Part shown: positions 11,707 through 21,449 of the stretch, in pieces
How the letters are laid out: every line of letters begins with the position of its first letter
How positions within the stretch are numbered: position 1 is the first letter of the stretch
Source of the DNA: Diplosphaera chodatii
Lineage: Eukaryota > Chlorophyta > Trebouxiophyceae > Prasiolales > Stichococcaceae
Assembly (NCBI GenBank): GCA_032358165.1
Contig: JAALGY010000038.1
Span: forward strand, 2,294,001 to 2,358,000
Direction of reading: 5' to 3'
Length of the DNA: 64,000 nucleotides
Made by a program: the position numbers and the translations under genes
Notes under the pieces: model-generated
Told to the model about the DNA's origin: nothing
Databases searched by the model: none
What the model saw: only the letters and a program-made list of their open reading frames with translations

Positions 11707-12299
11707 AGGGAGGAAGTCAGCAGCTCAGCACAGCATCCTACCACCACCTCGGCGATCTCATCGCATTGATCTGGAGACTTTCCGCAAAGATGGACACCCA
11801 AGAAGCAGTATACCATGGTTTCAGCATCGGATCTTAGGTTTGGCGCCAGGCATGCATGTGCCAGTGCTCAGAAACAGTGAGCAGCTGACAACCGAAACGT
11901 GTGCACGCTGCACCACGGTCAAACATTGTTGCAGGAGAGCCAAATTGCTGGCGCTCACTGCAGATGGCATTGCGTGCGAAGCCTCGGGCTGCTCTGGGCT
12001 TCAACTGGGCTTCACGACCAGCTGAGCGATGCCGTCATGCTGCGATCAGCAACCGCCCGGGATCAGGCCCATCTGCATATCCATGGCTGCTCAAGTACAT
12101 GTATGCCGCGGCACAGCCATCGCCAACGTTCAAAACAGGGGGCAATCCTTGTTGTCGTACCAGTGGGCAGCTCTGCTCCAGGGCTGCTCTTTGAGGCCGC
12201 CCTGGGTTGACTTGCAGTGCAAGCCAAAGCCAGCGACGTCAACCCAGCGTGCGCCAGAGATGGGAGATCGCAAAGTGCAGTCACAACAGACTTGCCCCG
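11707..12299. promoter_or_regulatory. Divergent promoter region between the low-complexity gene and the STN8-like kinase
   Basis: The two start codons face away from each other across about 590 bp, so both promoters must lie here or overlap the 5' ends. No TATA box or named element could be assigned with confidence, and nothing in the stretch looks coding. Confidence 0.45.
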
Positions 12300-15200
12300 A
12301 TGGCCGCGTCCGGTCCTCAGAGGACGGCAGAGGGCGCCAGCTGCAGCTATAGACCGTTCTTGCAGAGGTTGCATGCCCCACAGCACCAACTGCCCAGCCA
12401 GCACACGCTGACCAGACACCAGCTTCGGCATACCACGCGATGCCGGCGGCGACGGCGGCACGTGTCGCTGCAATCTGTAACGGCAGAGCTGGCAGCCCAG
12501 GCCGCCGTGGCGGACGCACTCAGCCCCATTGTGCAACAGGGCGCCGGTGGCATCCTGCCAGCGGTGTCGGGCATCCTGCGATCAGCGGTCAGCGGGCTGA
12601 TAGGCGTGTCCCCGCAGTGGCTGCACCCCGTGGAGATCGTTCTGGGCACCGACCTCGTGACGCTGGCAGAGCTGCAACCGTCCACAGACAGCGCGCTGCG
12701 TCTCGCAGTGAGCGCTCCAACATGCATGCTGCACACATACCCCTTTCTCGATCTGCCGCGTGGGCGTCATGCTGAGGCGAGCAGCAACGTGTGTAGCCGC
12801 ATGCATTGGCAGTGACAGCCATACATGCAAAGCGTTGCATGCTGGCAGCTGGGGCGCACCTGGCGACGGCAGGATAGAGTGGGGTTAGTTCGGAGCAACC
12901 CCATTGTTGTCCTGCCGTAAACGTATTATGCTGCTGCTCAATGGTAGCATCGTGTCATGGCAGTGACATGGCGTGGCCTGGAGTCCTCTGGTATATCTTA
13001 GACGGTTGGAGCATGATGTGGGTTGGGCAAGCGGAAGTGCAGGCCAGAAGCCAATGCTATGGCTACTCGATAGCATGGTGCTGAGGCTACTGGCCGTCGG
13101 CCTCGCACAGGCAACAGCTTCAGGGGCTCAATGCCAACTCTTGCTTGCGCATGCGCAGGCGATATGGTATGCCTTCTTTGCCCAGCCGGCGCCCGCGATC
13201 GGGCTGCTGGACTTTTACCTCTTCGGCCCGCTGACGAACGTCCTGGATAAGAAGTGGAGCGTGGACGAGCTGACGCTGCGCGACCGCATGGGCGGCGGCA
13301 ACTTCGGGCAGGTGTACGAGGGCGTGATCAGCCCGCCAGGTGAGCTGGGCGGATGATGGCAGGGTCACTGTTATGGCGGTACCAGGCCACTGCGGAAGCG
13401 GTGTTCGCTTGACTGCACGCCTGCGGTGTACAGCTGTGGGGCGTGAGCGCCCCACGCTAGGTTGTAGGGTGGCTCAGGCTTGCACGTGGCAGGATCAATG
13501 TGTGCGGCATATCCTGCCCTGATCATGTGTCACTGCAGCGTATCTTTCGGGGGTCTGTGAGCCTGCGGTGTGAACCCTCAGGAACTGTTTTTGCCTGCGC
13601 AAGCTGTCGCCTCAGCAATTGGGCTGTGGCACGGTGCTGAGGCGGGGAACATCACCTGCGGTGCAGGACAGCGCGTGTTTGAGCGCACGCTCAGCGACCG
13701 GCAGAAGAAGCAGCGCGTGGTGCTGAAGCGCGTGAACCTGGACACCTGGGGCGTGCGCACCGACTTCCTGCGGTCGGGCACCATGGCGCGGGGCGCCGCC
13801 GAGACCGGCAAGGTGCCTGTGCCCATTGAACCGGCATGCAGCTGGTATCTGTAGGATGGTATTCAGCAATGCAGCCACTTTTCGTGGAGTGCGCAGTTTG
13901 ATAGCATGGTGGCGTTGCTGAAGTATTGGTGGCATTGCTGAAGTACCCACCGGCATGCTGGCTGCATGAGCTGCAGGTGGAGCAGTATGTGTGCAGCCGG
14001 ATCTCCCGGAACCCCTCCGCCCGGCTCAGCGGCGCCAAGTACATGGGCGAGTTCACGGCAGAAAAGTCGGAGGCCGGCTTCACGAAAGGTGGGCCTAAAT
14101 GTGCAGGCTTCATGCCAGAGCGCTCAGCTTTCAGCACTGCAGAGCGGCTGCACAGCAGCGATGCGGCAACTGTGGACGCTTCTCGAGCAGCTCTGTGCAG
14201 AGATCAGGCAGATGTGAAATGTGCGGCGCCCGTCTGATGCAGGCACGCAGTGGCTGATCTGGAAGTATGAGTCGGACTCCACACTGGGAGACGCGCTGGC
14301 GGGCAGCATTGGCCCCTTCCCAGAGTGCCTCGCGCCTTACATCCTGCGCGGCAACGGGTGGGGCTGCTGCCCAGATATCAAGCTGCTCTCGCTGTGATCC
14401 CGCTCATCCTGACAAGTTGGTGGGCTGCTGCAAGAAGATGACACTTGCAGGTGCAGCCACCGCACAGCAGGTCCCAGGTCGGCTGTGCACTGACTTCAGC
14501 CACTCAACGATGCAAGGCCGAAGGATAAGGAGAAGCGGGAGGCGGCGGTGGTAAAGGCGATCATGCGCAAGGTGTTCGTGAACCTGAAGCGGCTGCACGG
14601 CATGGGCATCGTGCACCGGGATGTCAAGCCGGTGAGTCATCCGGTTGAGACCTATTCGATCAGCACTCGCCATCCAGGCCTGCTACTTCCTCAACAGCCG
14701 TCTGCAGTGGGGTTTTGCATGCAAGTGTGATGATGCCGCCCGCTGCACACCGTCTACGAGTGCTGCTTCCGCGTGACAAGGCATGAAACCTTACAGGAGA
14801 ACATCCTGGTGACGAACAGCGGCGCGGTGAAGCTGATTGACTTTGGCGCGGCGGTGGACATGTGCTCCGGCATCAATTTCAACCCCACGGCTGGGATGCT
14901 GGACCCCAGGCACGTGTGCCACACCTCGCACCCCTGTAGCGCCTGCACGTCAGGGGCCTCGGTTTCTTCTGATAGTGCACCGGCGGCGCTTGCATGAGGG
15001 AAGCACCTGGAACTGGGGCAGGCGTGTCGGTGCCTTACTGGTGTGATGTGCTGCCCCACTGCTCTGTGTGTTCAATTCTAGAGACAGCCCGCCGTAAAGG
15101 CTGGTCAAACCGGAGAAGACGCCACGAGCCTGATCTTGTGACCCCAAAATTCAACCATCCAGACATCTGAACATGAAAAGGTGACGCAACACAGGTACTC

Positions 15201-16281
15201 CCCGCCGGAGGAGCTGGTGATGCCAGAGAAGATGCCGCGGGCGCCCCTGCCGCTGCTGGCCATCACGCTGTCGCCCTTCGCCTGGTTCTACGGCCGCCCC
15301 GACCTGTTCGACAGCTACAGGTGCGCTCCGGCTCGCGGCTTGGCTGCCCCCCAGCTGCTGCCTGTCACTCGTGTCAAAGCTCATTCTCCCAGGGTATCCC
15401 AACAGTCAGGAACAGCTGCACAAGTGCGAAAGGCGCACCTGTCCCGCGGGCATAGGTTTTGCAGCGACTGCACAAACCATTGATAGCACCGTTGAGGACT
15501 GCGCATGCAGCTGCTGAAGCTCTGCTGCAAAGCAGAGAGTCTGCTCGAACTCACAGTGTCACTGCTTGCCATGCTTGCGTGCTGCCAGTGCTGCAGGCTG
15601 CCAGCGCCTGCACCCATCTGCAGCTGTCTGAGGGTCCCATGCCTGTACAAGCTGACTGCTGTGCTGTGTATCCTGCAGCGCGGGCGTGCTGCTGCTGCAG
15701 CTGGCAGTCCCGCAGCTGCGCTCTGGCTCAGCCATCCGCAACCTGAACCTGGAGCTGGAGGCGGTCGCCTTCGACCTCAAGAAGTGGCGGTGGGCGACAA
15801 GTTTCCACTGCAGCAACTGCGTTCTGCCGTCCCACCTTGTCTGCCTGACATGTTTGCAGCGCACAACATGTTGAGCTCGAAACAGCCTTGGGCAGTGTCA
15901 GGTGATCCCGACAGGATTCCTCTCACCCCTGCGTGCCCTCAAGTTGCTGCGGCTTTCCACTGCAGGTATGGCGATGGTGGCTTCACAGCGCGGCCCAAGG
16001 GCTACGACTTCAGCATCCTGGACCGCAGCAAGGGCGCAGGTGGGGCACGGGTACCGTGGCGCTGCCTGCACAGCTGGGCGGCTGCCAACACTGTTTTCTG
16101 AGCCTCCAGACCTACGTCGTGGCTCGGAGCATCCAGGCTGAAGACTCTGCAAACGTGCAGCCTGCATTCCGCAGGGTGGGACCTGGCCTGCAAGCTGACA
16201 CGGCGGCGCAATGCGCTGAACCGGGGGCGGCTGTCGGCGGGCCAGGCGCTGCGCCACCGCTTCTTCCTCCCCTTACCTTGA
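12300..16281 (+). CDS. STN8: STN8/STL1-type thylakoid serine/threonine protein kinase
   Basis: About eleven exons encode a plastid kinase of the STN7/STN8 family, whose members phosphorylate thylakoid proteins: STN8 mainly PSII core proteins, STN7/Stt7 LHCII. The Met at 12300 (good context, GATGG) opens an Arg/Ser/His-rich leader fitting a transit peptide; a Met at 12207 is in frame. A lumenal-type segment (DALSPIVQQGAGGILPAVSG) and a likely membrane span (AIGLLDFYLFGPL) precede the catalytic domain. Kinase motifs: Gly loop MGGGNFGQVYEG (about 13288), ATP lysine VVLKRVN (about 13720), catalytic loop HRDVKP (about 14617), KLIDFGAAVDM (about 14830), LDPR joined to YSPPEELVMPE, PDLFDSYSAGVLLLQLAVP, and C-terminal GRLSAGQALRHRFFLPLP. 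LIDFGAAVD and the PPEELVMPE segment are closer to STN8 than to STN7. One intron (14910-15194) begins with GC. Confidence 0.88.
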
Positions 16282-16851
16282 GTGCACTGGATTGCAAGTG
16301 GCTCGCGAGCCGTTCCTTGAGCACGAAGGGTCCAGAGAGCGAGTCCAGCCATCTAGAGCCTGTCGCTGCAGCCAGAGCTGCTTTTGCAGAAAGCGCACTG
16401 ATGCAGCTTGAAGCAATTGAAGGGTTTCTCCAACATGGTTGCTCGGGCAGATGCCTCGTAGACAGCAGAGAATGCCATCCTCCTTGTGCACGGTCATATC
16501 ATATGACATTGACGTCCAATTTTTGTGCTTCACAGTCTTTGACATATTCGATGTTTGTCCTCAAAATTGTCGACCTGGTGCGCTGGCGTCAGACAATTGC
16601 AGCAGCCTGAAAATGCTGGTTATCAACTCCTGCTTCCTCTCGATTGCCCACGCACTGGGGTTTGCATGCCGACTTGATGTCTCCTCGCACCCCCATCCAT
16701 CAACCACCCTCTCACCCAACCAATGCAAGAAACCTTGCATCGGCATCAACTCGAGAATCAACTCCTGGTACCTTGCAGCATCTGCTACGGTTCGATTGGT
16801 CCGATTGTCACTGACGACCGACTGAGCCTTGGCCTCGGGACTGCCAACCTG
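16282..16851. other. Convergent intergenic region
   Basis: This separates the stop of the STN8-like kinase from the stop of the next minus-strand gene. It is of lower GC than neighbouring exons, and I see no coding signal or repeat in it. Confidence 0.4.
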
Positions 16852-18268
16852 TCACCGCCGCCGCTGCCGCCTAGGGAACGTAAAGGTGACCTTGAAGGCA
16901 GGCACCGCCTGGTCGTTGCGGAAGGTCCAGATGTGTGGTGATGTCTGCGTCGGTGTCGACACCAGCGCCAGTATCATCACAAAGCTGCGCGGCGGCTGCA
17001 TCGCAGAAAGTACCCTCGTCAGCTTGCTCAGCTTGCTGATCACTGGCAATAGCTGCTTGCGTCTTCCTATTTCCTCTTCTGTCGGTGTTGTCTGTCTGTT
17101 TGCTCACGCTGAGCAAGGACACTGGCAGTTGAGGAGACACCAACAATGCCTGCAGGTGAACAAATCCACAACAGGTGCAAGTCGCAGGCATACCCATGGG
17201 TTTCTGGCGCCCCATCCCGGTGTTTCGCTGAGTGCGCAAATGTGGTTGCAAAGAAGGCATCTTCATGGAACCAAACGCGACGCATGCGGTTCCCATAGCC
17301 GTCTTGCTTGCGGCAGAGCGCCACATCAAAGCCCTGTCACCCGTCAGCAACAGGTTGGTGAGTAGTATCGAGGCATGCCCAACAAGTGCTCCTCACCTCC
17401 GCACCGCAGCGCAAGCAGCATGTGTTGCATGATGACAGGGATTTCGTGATGTGTAGCGTATGCACCTGCGCCTCGATGCTCTCTGCTGCGATATCGGAGG
17501 TTCCGTGCCAGGCATAACGCGTGTGACCGCAGCCTGCAGCACGGAGACATCGTGGCGTGCAAACACTTGATGAGCGCCGGTGATGTTACTCAACATGGAG
17601 AGCGCCGGTGATGTTACTCAACGAGTCACCACGCATAACATACATTTGAACACACACAGGGTACTCACCCCAGCTTTCCCGCAGCTGCCTGTTTGCTGTC
17701 ATCAAGCCAGGGACGTACAGCCGCTGCACCTCCCTGATGTCGACCTGCTTCCCATTCCTGCTGAAAGAGTCGTAAAAGCTGTCCAGGACCCAGTCGTCAT
17801 CGTCGTCGTCGTAGTTTATGTCTGCCGGGCCGTACACGTTGGGTCGGTCGAGGTCCCTGCACATGCAGGATTGGCGTGTCAAGCGCATGGTGCAGCAGCG
17901 GCGGCGGGGGTTGCCCATGCGCATCGTCATGCACATCTGCAGCGCACGCATCGGCAATCAAGTGCCTTCAGCGATGCTGGACACATGTCCTAAGAAGTGT
18001 GAAGTGGTGATGCGCACCAAAGCTCGACCTTTTCCGCCTTCTTCTGCTTCTGGCTGCGCTGTATGGACTGACCACCGCGGCGGTCTACACCCCACCACCG
18101 CTTGGTCTCAGGCTGCCGCAGATATGATTTATCCCAGCCGTCGCAGCCACCGTCACCGTCAGCTGAGTAGTCGCTGGAGCTGGTGTCATCCCAGTATATG
18201 GTCAACCATGCGACCTTTGCTGATTGTTGGGCAGTGCAAAGGCTGTGGGTCGCTGGGCTTACGGCCAA
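16852..18268 (-). CDS. Unrecognised spliced protein with acidic run and Cys-rich motif
   Basis: Exons that chain in phase on the minus strand are about 18250-18011 (WDDTSSSDYSADGDGGCDGW, ending with basic QKQKKAEKVELW), 17862-17667 (RDLDRPNVYGPADINYDDDD, then FYDSFSRNGKQVDIREVQRL, strong donor GTGAGTA), 17489-17400 (ESIEAQVHTLHITKSLSSCN followed by TCCLRCGAE) and about 17323-17180 (GFDVALCRKQDGYGNRMRRV, then WFHEDAFFATTFAHSAKHR). The last exon is ambiguous; one reading ends HIWTFRNDQAVPAFKVTF and stops at 16852. The CNTCCLRC cluster could bind a metal. I do not recognise a family. The 5' end and start codon are unresolved. The gene is followed upstream by another minus-strand gene, but exons of the two do not obviously join. 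Confidence 0.5.
17572..17622. repeat. 23-bp direct repeat, two copies 28 bp apart
   Basis: GAGCGCCGGTGATGTTACTC followed by AAC occurs at 17572-17594 and again at 17600-17622, separated by ATGGA. It falls in an intron of the 16852-18268 gene. It looks like a simple local duplication. Confidence 0.85.
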
Positions 18269-18777
18269 TGACTATCATACATGCTAGGTGCAGCTCGTAG
18301 CAGCTTTGGCTGGGGTGAGATGTCACTGAGGACACGAGCTGGGCACAGCAGGCCCAGCATGATCTGACGGTGCAAAAGCCGTGTGCTACACTTGACTCCA
18401 CCGTTCACACCGCTAAGGCTAGTCAGCTACGTCATGCGCACTTGTTACAGCGCAGATCTGCAGATGCGGTCGCTGCAGCCCCGGCTTCCAGACTCCCAGC
18501 ATGCATGAATGTTGCTCCAGGGTGCGGCATGATCTTCCCTAAAAACAAGCGATGACGTAACCTCTGCCCTCGTCAGGAACGCTTCTTCCTGAACACAAAA
18601 CGCCTGACACCAGAAGCGCCCACAGTGCATCTACAAGGACCAGCGCTGTGAGAAAAGGATGACTATGTGATTCTGCATCGCCATCTGTGCATGTTTCACT
18701 GTATACATACGGTACTGTACAGGGGCGCTGATCTGCCGCAGTATACAATTGAAGCAGGTGTGGCCTTTTAACAAGTG
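18269..18777. other. Intergenic region between two minus-strand genes
   Basis: About 500 bp with no coding segment I can defend. It should carry the promoter of the 16852-18268 gene and the 3' end of the 18778-20250 gene. No terminator-like or regulatory motif was assigned. Confidence 0.35.
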
Positions 18778-20250
18778 TCAAAGCTTGGACTGGATGGCGC
18801 CCGCAGCCCTGTCCGCGACCAGCTTCTCCGGGGAGTGCATGCCAAGCAGCCGCGCCTGCAAGCAGCCCGTGGGTACTGTAAGCAGCACCGCTGTGACTAC
18901 CAGGATGAAACCGTGGAAGTAGAGCTGCAGGAAATTCCTTCTCGGGGGGTGCAACAGGCAGGCTTCATGGTGTCCGCGGGGCGTCATCAGGCCAGGCCTG
19001 GTGTAGCACCAGCTTTGGCTCGTGCAGATAAGCAGCACCCGCATGGACATGTGCATGCTGTCAGGCACATGAGGCACCCTGCACCTGCTTGGCCTTGACG
19101 CGCCGGAACTCGGACTCGGCCCACTCCACGATGCCGTCAGGAAACGAGATCTGGCTCCACTCCTCAATGTGGCCCTCCTCCCACCTGCACAGCATGCGCA
19201 GCTGACCTAAGCTATTCTGTGACCTGTGCCAAACCCGCCGCTGCCAGAGCAGCAGGCACATGGCGTCACACCTGTGCCTGAACAAGGCCGCAAGCACCAC
19301 CCGTCACGTGTGTCGGCCGGTCGTGGGGGTGTTGTCAGGGGCGCACCGCTTGATGATGACGCGGTAGGCGGACACGTGCGCCACCAGCTGCAGCAGCAGC
19401 GGCTCCATGGACGCCGCCTCCAGCAGGTCGGCGTTCTTGGTGACGATCTCGGCGACACGCTCATTCAGCGGCTGCAGCACCTCCGTCATCCACTTCCTGC
19501 ATTCCACCAGACAAGCGTGATACAGGTACGCACCAGAGCTCCTGATCAGGATACAACTCGCAGCACAACATGTTCGCAAGCTGTGCCAGCTTAACCCGAG
19601 TGGAAGTGTTCACATAACAGCCATTGGGCAATTGTTCCTTTCGACGCACAAAGGGCCTCTCAAGCATGTAGAGACTCATGCCCACCTGTATGCCTCGCCC
19701 TCGTGCCCGCCCGGGTTGTCATGAATGGCTGCCACGAGCGCCTTCCGGCTGCCGTCCGGCGAGTGCTGCTTCAGCATGGCATCGAACGCCGAGCGCGAGG
19801 TCGTAAGGCATGCGAGCAGCGGCCCATATAGTGACTTGACCTGCAGTTATAAAATTTGCAGCACGCTTTAGCAGGAGTCGCTCAGCACATGCAGATGCGT
19901 GCGGTGTGCTGGCATCGCATAGTCATCGAAAGGCAGCAGCACCTGCGCATTGACGCGGTCAATCTGCGCTTCCCGCTCCTTTGACAGCTTGCTGTTGTAG
20001 TAGGTGAACAGATATCCTGCAGCCTCACGAACAAACTGATTGTGCCTACCGCATGAGATGCACCATAATGCTGTGCTGATAGCATGACCCGGTGCATTTG
20101 AGAAGCAGCTGCATCTGCACGAATGATATCGACGTGAGGCTGTGCTGGCTCTGATGAGCAGGTTACTCTGGCGTCATGCATGGCACAGCATTGGCGCTGA
20201 CGGTGCTGCGCACCGCCAAGGGCTGCGGCAACCGTGCCCACGTTCACCAT
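18778..20250 (-). CDS. Conserved-looking protein of unknown function with helical core
   Basis: Exons join in phase. About 20013-19948 encodes GYLFTYYNSKLSKEREAQID followed by RVNAQ. About 19841-19690 encodes VKSLYGPLLACLTTSRSAFD and GSRKALVAAIHDNPGGHEGE. About 19495-19345 encodes KWMTEVLQPLNERVAEIVTK and SMEPLLLQLVAHVSAYRVII. About 19185-19085 encodes EEWSQISFPDGIVEWAESEF and RRVKAKQ. The last exon runs from about 18935 to the stop at 18778 and encodes a hydrophobic LYFHGFILVVTAVLLTVP stretch. The regular helix-forming pattern and lack of low complexity suggest a folded, conserved protein, possibly anchored by the C-terminal hydrophobic segment. I cannot name the family. A possible start (MVNVGTVAAALGG) lies at about 20250 but is not firmly linked. 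Confidence 0.55.
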
Positions 20251-21449
20251 CCGCTCGAGAGCAGCGATATCGTTTCACTCCATCATCACGCTTTTGACAG
20301 TCTCGTTGGCACAGGCCGCCAGCTGCAATCTCAAACTCCAATGGGGTGTGGCCAGCTGCGCCGGTACCCTGCTGCAGCACCTTCAACACAGCTGCCAGCA
20401 GCAGCTCTGGCCCTGACGACCAGTATGCCAGTACTACAGCCGTATGAATGGGTGCAATGGGCAGGAACGCGCACTGGTTGCCTTAAGCTCGAGAAGGCTG
20501 TTGCACTGGTGGGAAACTGAGGAGTGGATCTGGGCACTGGTCCGCCAGTGAACAGCACGCCAGAACAGCAAATGATGCTATAGCTGTTCAACGATCGACG
20601 CGGCATACGGACATGCAACAGTCAACTACGTCCGCAACGCTGAATACGCCTTGCACTGGAATGGTCATGTCGATGTGGCAACGAGGATCTTGGATCTCTG
20701 CCTGATGTGCTGTGCGCGACGCAGAACATTAGACAGAAGCACTTGCATGCAGCGAAGCACACAAACAAGTAGCAATGCTGGAGTTCAAGCCCAACGCTGA
20801 CGCCCAGGCGCTGTTCGAGAAGCTCACCGGCAAGTCGCCTCCGTCGCAGACCTTCGACGTGAAGGAGCACCTGGAGCGCTGGAGCTCCGGCCGTGGGCTG
20901 CCCACATCTGCCGTTCCGCCTCATCAGGCGCCTGGATCCAGCCCGACGGCCACAGCCGCAAGCCCTGCGCTGCAGTGAGGACATGCCGAGACGCGGTTCG
21001 CACGCAGGTGAGACGTGCTGGTGGGGTGCACGCTGCTGAAAAGGCTGACATGAGGTCCTGTAGAGGATATAGTGCGTGTCAGAGGCGTCTCGCCGCCGCT
21101 CTGCCATCGAGACCGTTTTGCGAATATGCCATTTGCCAAACAGTAAGTTGGTGGTTTGCCGCTGAACGCAGCGAGAGAAAGCGCGCGCCTCAGCGTTGTC
21201 TCGATTGGTCTTAAGAGAGTTCTGTGGCAGTTTAGCGCACCACCTATGTTGCTTCCAGCATCGGCACGTGCACCGTGCGCTGCAGCATGTTCTGCACAGC
21301 ATGCACCAGCCATGGCTTGCGGGTGGAGATCCCGGTGGTGATGCGATCGCGAATCCAGATGTCACAGGCAGCGCTGCGTCTGCGATGTGGATCGGCTGCC
21401 AAACCATGTGCCAACATGCATGCCGGTCTGTGTAGGGTGCCATGGCGGC
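20251..21449. other. Divergent intergenic region
   Basis: This stretch lies between the 5' ends of the 18778-20250 gene and the purple acid phosphatase. Apart from the short open frame listed at 20775-20978, no segment reads as coding. It should contain both promoters; no specific element was assigned. Confidence 0.35.
20775..20978 (+). CDS. Possible small gene or orphan exon, unknown function
   Basis: An open frame begins ATGCTGGAG and reads MLEFKPNADAQALFEKLTGK, then SPPSQTFDVKEHLERWSS, before becoming low-complexity and stopping after 67 codons. The first 43 residues look like genuine coding sequence (mixed charge, alternating hydrophobics, GC-rich third positions). A GT at about 20896 could be a donor. 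There is no recognisable homology and no clear partner exon, so it may be a small gene, a 5' exon, or chance. Confidence 0.25.
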   Translation: MLEFKPNADAQALFEKLTGKSPPSQTFDVKEHLERWSSGRGLPTSAVPPHQAPGSSPTATAASPALQ

